This document shows, one piece after another, positions 1 through 5,869 of a stretch of 6,092 bases of DNA. Under the pieces are notes generated by a model. That model saw nothing but the letters and a program-made list of their open reading frames with translations, was not told where the DNA came from and made no database searches. The first letter of the stretch is position 1. Every line of letters begins with the position of its first letter. Source of the DNA: Candidatus Gottesmanbacteria bacterium. Lineage in GTDB: Bacteria; Patescibacteriota; Microgenomatia; 2-02-FULL-39-11. The stretch spans positions 1-6,092 of the forward strand of contig JACREK010000185.1 of the NCBI GenBank assembly GCA_016218275.1, given 5' to 3'. The position numbers were made by a program, and so were the translations under genes.

Positions 1-92
1 GATCGTTTTCTGCCTCCTCTTCGTGCCTTTGGAACCTCCTTCCCTAATATTTCCCATTCAATATCTGTCAAATCCGATGGATAGGCAGTCAT
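1..92 (-). CDS. IS5-family transposase, N-terminal 30 codons only (left copy)
   Basis: Start codon at 92-90 on the minus strand; the gene runs off the left edge. The visible residues (MTAYPSDLTDIEWEIL...) are the N-terminus typical of the DUF4096 domain of IS5-family DDE transposases, the helical part ahead of the catalytic RNase H-like domain. No catalytic residue lies within the window. Compared with the right-hand copy, codon 14 is GAA (Glu) instead of AAA (Lys), so the two copies are distinguishable. Whether this copy is intact outside the window cannot be told. Confidence 0.7.
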   Translation of the reverse strand, partial: MTAYPSDLTDIEWEILGKEVPKARRGGRKR

Positions 93-135
93 TACCTTAC
101 TCTAGCAAATTGTGGCTCACTTTTCAAACACGCTC
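1..135 (-). mobile_element. IS5-family insertion sequence, left copy, partial (5' end only)
   Basis: Bases 1-136 are the reverse complement of 5869-6004 with a single mismatch (position 53), so this is the same end of an IS as the one at the right edge, in opposite orientation. Reading outward from the host, the end begins GAGCGTGTTTGAAAAGTG, which resembles the terminal inverted repeats of IS5-family elements. The element continues beyond the left edge, so its total length and second end are not visible. The host-side boundary is placed at 135 because a TAA trinucleotide (136-138) follows directly, as expected for an IS5-family subgroup with TNA target sites. The insertion cuts the serine recombinase gene to its right. 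Confidence 0.85.
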
Positions 136-138
136 TAA
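136..138. repeat. Possible TNA target-site trinucleotide next to left IS end
   Basis: TAA lies directly between the GAGCGTG end of the left IS copy (135) and recombinase sequence. The right copy also abuts a TAA on the plus strand (5867-5869). This agrees with a TNA target duplication for this IS group. The partner copy of the duplication is outside the window, so it is not confirmed. Confidence 0.4.
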
Positions 139-568
139 GATAATCCTTGATCAATTGATGAAACGCAGGCAAAAACAGGCAAAAAGTCTATCCAATATAG
201 ATACTCAAATTGAACAAATAGAATTATCTCTAAAGAAACTCAAGACTGAAGAAGATCGTCTTATTAGGGCGTATACTGCGAGTATATTAACATTAGGCCA
301 ATTAAAAGAGCAGAATCAAAGCCTGCAAGATAAGAAAGAGCAATTAAACACTGAAAAAGCTAAATTGCTAACTTTTAAATCTAATAAGCAATTAGATCAC
401 AAGGGGGTGAAGAATGTTAAAATATACTTAAGGAACTTTAAGCGAGCATTAGACAGGTTTGATTTTGAAAAGAAACAGAGATTTTTAAGATTACTTTTAA
501 ATGAAATAATAATCAATGAAAGACAATTACTTATTCGTGGTGTATTACCAATCAAGGCTAATTTTAAT

Positions 569-580
569 TTGTGTCCACAA
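569..580. other. Candidate attachment-site junction (recombinase element / comM)
   Basis: Recognisable ComM coding sequence begins at the CAC codon at 576, while everything to the left belongs to the recombinase. The junction carries a perfect inverted repeat, TTGTG-TC-CACAA (569-580), with a non-palindromic 2-bp centre; large serine integrases cross over at a central dinucleotide inside imperfect dyads. Caveat: ComM proteins almost always have Gly before this His (GGN codon), while the sequence has GTC, so the exchange may lie at 575 or slightly to the right instead of at TC 574-575. The other junction is outside the window. Confidence 0.45.
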
Positions 581-1463
581 CCTGCTGCTGAAAGGCCCAC
601 CCGGCGCCGGTAAAACCTTACTTGCTCGCACTCTTCCCTCCATCCTACCCAAACTTACCTTTGACGAGATGGTTGAGGTCACCAAAATTTATAGCATCGC
701 TGGCATTTTGGGCAAAGAAGCGATGGTCAACAAACGCCCCTTTCGTGCACCTCACCATACGACTTCTATGGTTGGACTTATTGGCGGCGGCTCCAATCCC
801 AAACCAGGCGAAATTACACTTGCCCACCGCGGCGTTCTCTTCCTCGATGAATTTCCCGAATTCCCTAGAATTATGCTGGAGAGTTTGCGCCAACCGATTG
901 AGGACGCAGTGGTCTCCATTTCAAGGGCTAAGGGCAAAACGACTTTCCCAGCCAAGTGTATGCTGGTGGCTGCCCAAAACCCCTGCCCATGTGGATATCT
1001 TGGGGATAAGTATCACCTTTGTACCTGCGCGCCTACCCAAATCCTCAAATACCAGAAAAAAATCTCTGGCCCACTGCTGGATAGAATTGATATCCACATT
1101 GACGTCCCGGCCGTCAAAGTGGAAAAGTTAACTGAAAAAGAAACAGCCGATATTGAAAACTCTCAACAAATCAGAAATCGGGTCCAAAACGCCCGTGATA
1201 TCCAAATCCAAAGATATAAAGACAAAAATATTACCTCCAACGCCGAATTAAACAATAAAACCATTAAAGAATTTTGCCAACTCTCAGACGCCTGCATTGA
1301 CCTACTCAAACTCGCTGTAGCCAAAATGAACCTCTCCGGACGGGCTTACTACCGAAGCATCAAATTAAGCCGCACCATCGCCGACCTGGACGGCGCAGAG
1401 GACATCCAGCCCAACCACATCGCCGAAGCTTTACAATACCGACCGAAGAATAACCAATTATAA
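576..1463 (+). pseudogene. comM: ComM/YifB Mg-chelatase-like AAA+ ATPase, C-terminal part, 5' end lost to insertion
   Basis: ComM is a hexameric AAA+ helicase that promotes branch migration during natural transformation. The 295 codons here begin exactly at the conserved HNLLLKGPPGAGKT segment and run to a normal C-terminus. Visible are Walker A GPPGAGKT (594-617), Walker B LFLDEF (837-854), the paired cysteines of NPCPCG and CTC (984-1028), the LLDRID arginine finger (Arg codon 1083) and a sensor-2 helix with the GRAYYRS motif (1338-1358). About the first 210 residues of a ~506-residue protein (compare E. coli YifB), i.e. the Lon-protease-like N-terminal domain, are absent and replaced by recombinase sequence. 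An ATG at 516 is in frame but codes for recombinase antiframe, has no Shine-Dalgarno sequence and is not a credible start. The 5' part should lie at the far end of the inserted element. I see no frameshift in the remaining part, so precise excision could restore the gene. Confidence 0.85.
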
Positions 1464-1464
1464 T
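1459..1464 (+). promoter_or_regulatory. Candidate promoter -10 box for the P-type ATPase leader
   Basis: A perfect TATAAT overlaps the last comM codons and stop. It predicts a transcription start near 1470-1471, at the G-run that forms the 5' strand of the leader's closing helix. There is no good -35 at 16-18 bp; TTTACA at 1430-1435 is too far away (23-bp spacer). The fit with the leader boundary is the main argument in its favour. Confidence 0.45.
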
Positions 1465-1467
1465 AAA

Positions 1468-1566
1468 GTGGGTGGCACGACTGAAAGGGCTCCCAAAGCG
1501 CGCAGTCCGTTGAGTAGTGGCTCACTAGGACGAGCACTTTGGGAATGAAGTCGGGACAGGACCCGC
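1468..1566 (+). ncRNA. Structured 5' leader of the P-type ATPase, unassigned cis-regulatory RNA candidate
   Basis: Nearly the whole gap between comM and the ATPase folds by eye into one interrupted hairpin. The closing helix pairs 1468-1473 with 1561-1566 (GTGGGT/ACCCGC, one G-U). After an asymmetric loop (GGCA against GGACAGG) a second helix pairs 1478-1481 with 1550-1553 (CGAC/GTCG). A third, 8 bp long, pairs 1491-1498 with 1537-1544 (TCCCAAAG/CTTTGGGA). A fourth pairs 1505-1508 with 1528-1531 (GTCC/GGAC). The tip is TGAG/CTCA (1511-1514 with 1521-1524) around a 6-nt loop. The 3' base lies 9 nt before the ATPase ATG, and the only purine-rich Shine-Dalgarno-like stretch (GGGACAGGA, 1553-1561) is inside the structure, so translational control is plausible. 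There is no U-tract, so it is not an intrinsic terminator as drawn. Its placement suggests an ion-responsive leader; the class is unknown. Confidence 0.5.
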
Positions 1567-1575
1567 AGATATATT

Positions 1576-3930
1576 ATGGAAAAAGGATTAACACAACAAG
1601 AAACACAAATATTATTAAAAAAATACGGGAAAAACCGGATTGAGACACATTCAACTACCTCTGCTCTTAAAATCTTTTTGTCCCAATTCCCAACTGTCAT
1701 TAACGCCATTTTAGTAGTTGCTGCTGTATTTTCATACTTAATAGGACATGCACTCGACGGTTCTTTTATTTTAGCCATTATTTTTCTCAATTCCCTCTTT
1801 GGCTTCATACAAGAGTATCGAGCTGAAAAATCTTTGGAAAAATTAAAAAACTATGCTGCACCGACCGCCAGAGTTTTAAGAGACGGCAAAGAAAGCCAAA
1901 TTAATGCTGAAGATTTGGTTCCCGATGATATCGTCATTCTCTCCGAAGGCGCCAGAGTCCCTGCCGATGGAGTAATCATTGACGCTAACAACCTTGAAAT
2001 TGACGAAGCCATCCTCACCGGAGAATCACTACCAGTCATCAAAAATAATAACGACGCTACCTTTCTTGGTACGCTAGTCACCCGAGGCAATGGCATGTTA
2101 AAAATTACGCAAACAGGTATGGCTACCCGCTTTGGTGAAATCACTAAAACTCTTGGCACCATCACCGATGAAAAAACACCACTCCAAAAAGATTTTACCC
2201 ATTTAGGCAAAGTCCTTTCGCTTGCGGCATTACTTATCGCTCTTTTGGTCATCCCAATTGGGATTTACCACAAACAGGATCTTATTCCACTAATTCTAGT
2301 CGCTATCAGCATCGGCGTTGCAGCTATTCCCGAAGGACTTCCAACCGTGATTACGATTGCCTTTGCCGTCGGCAGTAGTCGCTTGGCCAAGAAAAACGCT
2401 ATTGTCCGCAAAATGGCAGCAATCGAAACCCTTGGCGCCATCCAAGTTGTGCTGGTTGATAAAACCGGCACGATCACCCAAAATTCGATGCAGGTCAAGC
2501 ATGATTGGCTCAAAAACAAAGAATCTTTGCACCAAATGCTCCGTGCTTGTGTCTTGGGCAATACAGCCTCGCTTGTAGAAAAAGAGAATGGCCAATACGA
2601 AATTGTTGGCGACTCAACTGACGGCGCCCTCTTGCTGTGGGCAACCAAACACGAGCATTTTCCCCACATCCCGGAAGGTAAAGTCCTTGATGAATATGTT
2701 TTTGATACCAATACGCAAACCATTACCACGCTTTGGCAACAAGATGGACATGAATATGTTTTCGTCCGAGGCGCGCCTGAAGCAATTCTTGACCGCTGCA
2801 CGATCACCGAAGCTGAAAGAGAAACTGTCACTAAACAATATGAAGCCTTTGCCAAACAGGGGCTACGCACCATCGGCTTTGCTATCAAAAAAAATCACCA
2901 TTTTGAACAAAAAAAACGCGAGCATTTAGAAAGTAATCTCACTTTTATCGGTATTCTGGCGCTTTACGATCCCCCCCGACCAGAAATCAAAGAAGCGATA
3001 AATAAAGCCCGCACTGCCGGAATTCATGTTTGCATGGTTACGGGTGATAATGACTTAACCGCTCTAGCACTCTCCAAAGAAGTAGGCTTAATTGAAAAAG
3101 ACGAAGAAGTAATTACAGGAGAAACCCTTGAAAAGATGTCTGATGCAGAACTCTCGGATATTATCTTAAAAACCCGTGTTTTTGCCCGTACCAGACCTGA
3201 ACAGAAACTGCGCATTGCGACTCTGCTCCAAAAGCAAGGGATTGTGGTTGGAGTCACCGGAGACGGCGTCAATGATGCCCTAGCCCTTAAAAAAGCAGAC
3301 GTGGGCGTAGCCATGGGTAAGAAAGGTACAGATGTAGCCAAAGAAGCTTCCGACATTATCCTTGCTGATGATAACTTTGCAACCTTAGTCCATGCGATTG
3401 AGGAAGGCAGGGTCATTTACAAAAATATCGCCAACGCCATTCTTTATCTCCTGTCTGGCAATTTAGCTGAAATTTCAATTGTGTTAGTGGCTAGCGTTCT
3501 TAATCTCCCCTTCCCCTTGGTGCCAACCCAAATTTTGTGGATCAATTTGGTTACTGACAGTTTACCCGCACTTGCTTTAGCCACCGGTAGTCGAGATGGC
3601 AAGGTATTACTTAACAAGCCCCGTGATCCAAATACACGATTATTATCGAAAAATAGAATTTTAACGATTTGCTTAATTGGCTTCTCTCTAACTGCCTTTT
3701 TGATTTCCCTTTTTGCTTTTACTTTACAAACTCAATCTCTAATTATTGCCCGCACGCTTATTTTTAATGGCTTAATCTACGCTCACCTTGTAATCGCAAT
3801 TGGTTTTGGTTGGCATTCAATTAAAAAAGGTCACCCCTTTCTTATTTTTACAATTCTTATAATTGCAGTTTTGCAGATTATTATTACTTTCGTCCCCTTC
3901 TTCCAAAACATCTTCCACCTAGCGGTTTAG
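1576..3930 (+). CDS. Cation-transporting P-type ATPase, P2 (Ca2+-type), 784 aa
   Basis: Membrane pump that couples ATP hydrolysis to cation export, most likely Ca2+. The N-terminus GLTQQETQILLKKYGKNRI is the cation-ATPase N domain. Further along are actuator motif TGES (148-151), M4 PEGLP (252-256), phosphorylation motif DKTGT with Asp295, nucleotide-binding RGAPE (398-402) and hinge TGDGVND (561-567). Metal-site residues match SERCA: Glu253 (M4), Asn629 and Glu632 (M5), Asn657, Thr660 and Asp661 (M6). M8 (around RTLIFNGLIYAHLVIAIG) appears to have His where SERCA has site-I Glu908, so a single Ca2+ site, as in PMCA-type pumps, is likely. The protein stops just after M9 (VPFFQNIFHLAV) and seems to lack M10. 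The start is the first ATG after the leader; no well-spaced Shine-Dalgarno sequence is seen. The stop lies inside the 3' end of convergent ruvB. Ca2+ specificity is inferred from motifs; Mn2+ remains possible. Confidence 0.93.
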   Translation: MEKGLTQQETQILLKKYGKNRIETHSTTSALKIFLSQFPTVINAILVVAAVFSYLIGHALDGSFILAIIFLNSLFGFIQEYRAEKSLEKLKNYAAPTARVLRDGKESQINAEDLVPDDIVILSEGARVPADGVIIDANNLEIDEAILTGESLPVIKNNNDATFLGTLVTRGNGMLKITQTGMATRFGEITKTLGTITDEKTPLQKDFTHLGKVLSLAALLIALLVIPIGIYHKQDLIPLILVAISIGVAAIPEGLPTVITIAFAVGSSRLAKKNAIVRKMAAIETLGAIQVVLVDKTGTITQNSMQVKHDWLKNKESLHQMLRACVLGNTASLVEKENGQYEIVGDSTDGALLLWATKHEHFPHIPEGKVLDEYVFDTNTQTITTLWQQDGHEYVFVRGAPEAILDRCTITEAERETVTKQYEAFAKQGLRTIGFAIKKNHHFEQKKREHLESNLTFIGILALYDPPRPEIKEAINKARTAGIHVCMVTGDNDLTALALSKEVGLIEKDEEVITGETLEKMSDAELSDIILKTRVFARTRPEQKLRIATLLQKQGIVVGVTGDGVNDALALKKADVGVAMGKKGTDVAKEASDIILADDNFATLVHAIEEGRVIYKNIANAILYLLSGNLAEISIVLVASVLNLPFPLVPTQILWINLVTDSLPALALATGSRDGKVLLNKPRDPNTRLLSKNRILTICLIGFSLTAFLISLFAFTLQTQSLIIARTLIFNGLIYAHLVIAIGFGWHSIKKGHPFLIFTILIIAVLQIIITFVPFFQNIFHLAV

Positions 3931-4929
3931 AGGTTCCTTTAATCCCAAATGTTTATACGCGGCTTTTGTAGCAACGCGGCCGCGGGGGGTTCGCTGGAGA
4001 AAACCAAGCTGCAACAAATATGGTTCTACTAAATCCTCCAGTGTGCCGCTGTCCTCAGAAATCGTCGCGGCAATGGTCTCAACGCCCACTGGTCCGCCGC
4101 TGTGTTTTTTAATTACGGCTTCCAAAAACTTCATATCCAAAGGATCAAGTCCCACACTATCAACTTCTAGCATTTCCAAAGCTTCTTTCGTCACTTGTGG
4201 AGTAATTTCTCCTTTTGCCTTTACCTGTGCATAATCTCTGACTCGCTTGAGTAACTTCAAGGCAATACGCGGTGTCCCCCGGGCTCTTTTGGCAATTTCA
4301 TAGATACTGTCTTTATCGATTTTAATCCCCAGCTTTTGCGCTCCTCCAACAATAATCGTTCCCAGCTCCACTGGTTCATAAAAATTGAGCCGATGCACGA
4401 CGCCAAATCGATCTCGCAACGGTGCAGAAATAAGTCCAGCACGAGTCGTCGCACCAATAATCGTAAATTGCGGCAAATCAAGTCTAAGTGTTCTGGCTGA
4501 CGGACCCTTTCCAAGAATAACGTCCAACGCATAATCTTCCATCGCCGAATACATGGTTTCTTCAACGGTTTTATTGAGACGATGAATTTCATCGATAAAC
4601 AAGATATCGCCTTTCTCAAGATTGGTGAGGATAGAGGCGAGATCTCCGGAGCGAGCAAGCGCAGGACCTGAAGTAATGCGAATATTAGATTTCATTTCCC
4701 GCGCGACGATATGGGAAAGCGTCGTCTTCCCTAGTCCAGGAGGACCATAAAAAAGCACGTGCTCAATGGCTTCTTCCCGCTTTTTGGCAGCTTCAATCGC
4801 GATTTGCAGTGCTTCTTTAATATTGCTCTGTCCATGAAACTCGTCCCACGAACTGGCACGAAGAGAAGTAAAGAGCTTCTCCTCCTCTGGACTAACATCT
4901 TCAATTTTCGGATCAACTTTTTTGCTCAT
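3919..4929 (-). CDS. ruvB: Holliday junction branch-migration DNA helicase RuvB
   Basis: AAA+ motor that, loaded by RuvA as hexameric rings, drives branch migration of Holliday junctions in recombinational repair. The protein is full length (336 aa). In order: Walker A GPPGLGKT (62-69), Walker B LFIDE (110-114), sensor-1 GATTR (159-163), arginine finger within PLRDRFG (170-176; Arg174 as in E. coli), sensor-2 RGTPRIALKLL and the C-terminal winged helix ending QLGFLQRTPRGRVAT. The N-terminal SWDEFHGQ matches the family's 'LDEFIGQ' segment. A short tail (KEPLNR) follows the usual HLGL end. The ATG at 4929-4927 lies one base past the ruvA stop, with AGGT about 8 bases upstream, so translation is probably coupled to ruvA. 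The 3' end overlaps the convergent ATPase gene by 12 bp. Confidence 0.97.
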   Translation of the reverse strand: MSKKVDPKIEDVSPEEEKLFTSLRASSWDEFHGQSNIKEALQIAIEAAKKREEAIEHVLFYGPPGLGKTTLSHIVAREMKSNIRITSGPALARSGDLASILTNLEKGDILFIDEIHRLNKTVEETMYSAMEDYALDVILGKGPSARTLRLDLPQFTIIGATTRAGLISAPLRDRFGVVHRLNFYEPVELGTIIVGGAQKLGIKIDKDSIYEIAKRARGTPRIALKLLKRVRDYAQVKAKGEITPQVTKEALEMLEVDSVGLDPLDMKFLEAVIKKHSGGPVGVETIAATISEDSGTLEDLVEPYLLQLGFLQRTPRGRVATKAAYKHLGLKEPLNR

Positions 4930-4930
4930 T

Positions 4931-5497
4931 TTATTTACCTAAATACTTTAACGCTAAACGTACTTTTTCACTCACCGTCTCACCTTGTCCATTTAAACCT
5001 TTTAGAGCAGCGCGTGCTTCCGCTGGCGTAAAACCAAATGTCTTAAGCGCGGCCACAACTTCATCACTCTCTGCCCCGTCCTGCGACAAATCCAAATCTT
5101 CCTGACCACCAAGTTTATTTTTGAGTTCAATAATGATCTTCTGGGCATTCTTCTTACCAAGTCTGGGAACGGAGGTAAAAAATCCAACATCATTGCTAGT
5201 AATGGCATTGATAATCTCTTTGCGGGAACCAACTGAAAAAACGCCTAGAGCCGTCTTACAACCGACGCCTGAAACACTAATCAAATACTCAAAAATTTTC
5301 AAATCTTGAGGTTCGGTAAAACCATATAGCTCCAAAACATCTTCACGGACATGGGTATGAATAAATAATTTCACGTCTACTCCTGGAGTGACAACGACAT
5401 TGGCAGGGATCAAAACTTTATAACCAACACCATTAACATCGACAATAATAAATGAGGCTTCTTGATAATCAACTTTTCCTTTAAGGCTTCCAATCAT
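4931..5497 (-). CDS. ruvA: Holliday junction branch-migration protein RuvA
   Basis: Tetrameric Holliday-junction-binding subunit that loads RuvB. The 188 aa show the usual three domains. The N-terminal OB fold (about 1-62) includes the acidic pin Glu52-Asp53 in REDVLELYGF. Two helix-hairpin-helix motifs follow, SGVGCKTAL (76-84) and PRLGKKNAQKI (111-121). A linker leads to the C-terminal RuvB-contacting domain, DEVVAALKTFGFTPAEARAAL. The second helix-hairpin-helix has Arg112 where PGIGKK is usual. ATG at 5497-5495 begins MIGSLKG, the standard start. It is co-directional with ruvB (1-bp gap). ruvC, often upstream in bacteria, is not here: the neighbour upstream is a disrupted methyltransferase gene 33 bp away. 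Confidence 0.96.
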   Translation of the reverse strand: MIGSLKGKVDYQEASFIIVDVNGVGYKVLIPANVVVTPGVDVKLFIHTHVREDVLELYGFTEPQDLKIFEYLISVSGVGCKTALGVFSVGSRKEIINAITSNDVGFFTSVPRLGKKNAQKIIIELKNKLGGQEDLDLSQDGAESDEVVAALKTFGFTPAEARAALKGLNGQGETVSEKVRLALKYLGK

Positions 5498-5513
5498 GGC
5501 TATAAGTAGGATG

Positions 5514-5522
5514 AGTATAACA
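5514..5522 (-). promoter_or_regulatory. Candidate extended -10 promoter for ruvAB
   Basis: Minus-strand TGT followed by TATACT (5522-5514) forms an extended -10 element in the 33-bp gap between the methyltransferase stop and the ruvA start. The -10 ends 16 nt before the ATG, so the leader would be only about 9-10 nt and no clear Shine-Dalgarno sequence is present. The -35 region is weak (TTTATC at a 17-bp spacing). If real, ruvAB would not depend on transcription through the broken gene upstream. Confidence 0.35.
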
Positions 5523-5530
5523 CAGGACTA

Positions 5531-5869
5531 CTAGAAGATAAACGGAATTAGCGTCTTCGATTTTTTCATATAATCTGAGTATTCTTTACCAAAATGCTCC
5601 TGCAATATTTTTTCTTCTCTTTTTGCTTGAATATAGGCGACCCAAAAACCAAACAATGCAAAGAAAATAAACAGATAACTCTTCGCAACCAATTCTGCCC
5701 CGGTAATCGCGATAACGAGTCCAGTATAAATGGGATTACGAATATATTTATAAATTCCGCTCGTTACGAGTTCATGATCCTTTTTAATTTGATACTCAGC
5801 TGCGTGCGCCCAATTGGTTCCCAAAACTCTTCTGGCGCTAACGCTAATTGCCATACCAAGAATTACTAA
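5531..5869 (-). pseudogene. Isoprenylcysteine carboxyl methyltransferase-like membrane protein, C-terminal part, cut by IS
   Basis: The 112 native residues carry the signature of the ICMT/PEMT membrane methyltransferase family: HELVTSGIYKYIRNPIYTG, two hydrophobic segments after it, then REEKILQEHFGKEYSDYM near the C-terminus. These bind S-adenosylmethionine and the substrate at the membrane face. Bacterial members usually have further N-terminal membrane helices; these are missing because the IS is inserted at 5869/5870. The reading frame continues eight codons into the IS to a GTG at 5893-5891, preceded in frame by a stop (TAG), so a shortened 120-aa protein is formally possible. The natural substrate of bacterial homologues is mostly unknown. 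The 5' part would lie to the right of the second IS copy. Same direction as ruvAB; possibly once the first gene of that transcription unit. Confidence 0.8.
5867..5869. repeat. Possible TNA target-site trinucleotide next to right IS end
   Basis: TAA abuts the GAGCGTG end at 5870. Its presence next to both copies supports a TNA-type target site, but the flank at the far end of this IS is outside the window. Confidence 0.4.

Larger units (their letters stand above)
136..613 (+). pseudogene. Large serine recombinase, C-terminal remnant
   Basis: An open frame continues from the IS into about 150 residues with the look of the C-terminal half of large serine recombinases/integrases. A long charged coiled-coil region (about 165-400; DRLIRAYTASILTLGQLKEQ matches the usual 'DRLxxxYxxGxIxxEEL' helix) is followed by FKRALDRFDFEKKQRFLRLL and ending ...IRGVLPIK, the typical closing domain. 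The N-terminal catalytic serine domain and zinc ribbon are missing: they would lie beyond the IS to the left, which makes this a broken gene. The first ~38 codons of the apparent frame (from position 23) are antisense IS sequence and not part of the protein. The native coding similarity fades at about 570; the frame then runs into comM DNA and stops at 611-613, so the last ~15 residues are encoded by host sequence. The stretch is visibly more AT-rich than comM, in keeping with a mobile origin. Confidence 0.75.

Noticed and set aside
110..144. Outward promoter from the left IS end into the recombinase (TTGTGG with TAAGAT or GATAAT)
   Set aside because: The spacers are 20 and 23 bp, too long for a convincing promoter.
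401..431. Strong Shine-Dalgarno-like AAGGGGGTGAAGA before an ATG at 414
   Set aside because: The ATG frame stops after five codons, and the sequence is ordinary coding DNA of the recombinase remnant.
23..613. A 196-aa open frame that looks like one complete protein
   Set aside because: Its first ~38 codons are antisense IS sequence and its last ~15 are out-of-frame comM; only the middle is recombinase. It is a chimera and not a native gene.
622..1131. Other long open frames inside comM, the ATPase and ruvB on either strand
   Set aside because: They lie entirely in alternative frames of well-supported genes and show no family motifs.
516..1463. Intact 315-aa ATPase starting at ATG 516
   Set aside because: The first 20 residues are an antiframe of the recombinase; the ComM-like part starts at 576 and lacks its N-terminal domain, so it is called a broken gene.
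1468..1566. T-box leader (GGTGGCAC resembles part of the TGGNACC T-box)
   Set aside because: The full T-box core and GCG follow-on are absent, there is no room for a specifier stem I after comM, no terminator is present, and the downstream gene is an ion pump, not an aminoacyl-tRNA or amino-acid gene.
1468..1566. NiCo or yybP-ykoY metal riboswitch
   Set aside because: A GGGACAG stretch before the closing helix and the ion-pump context are suggestive, but the fold is a single long hairpin and I do not see the conserved junction or loop motifs of either class. It is left unassigned.
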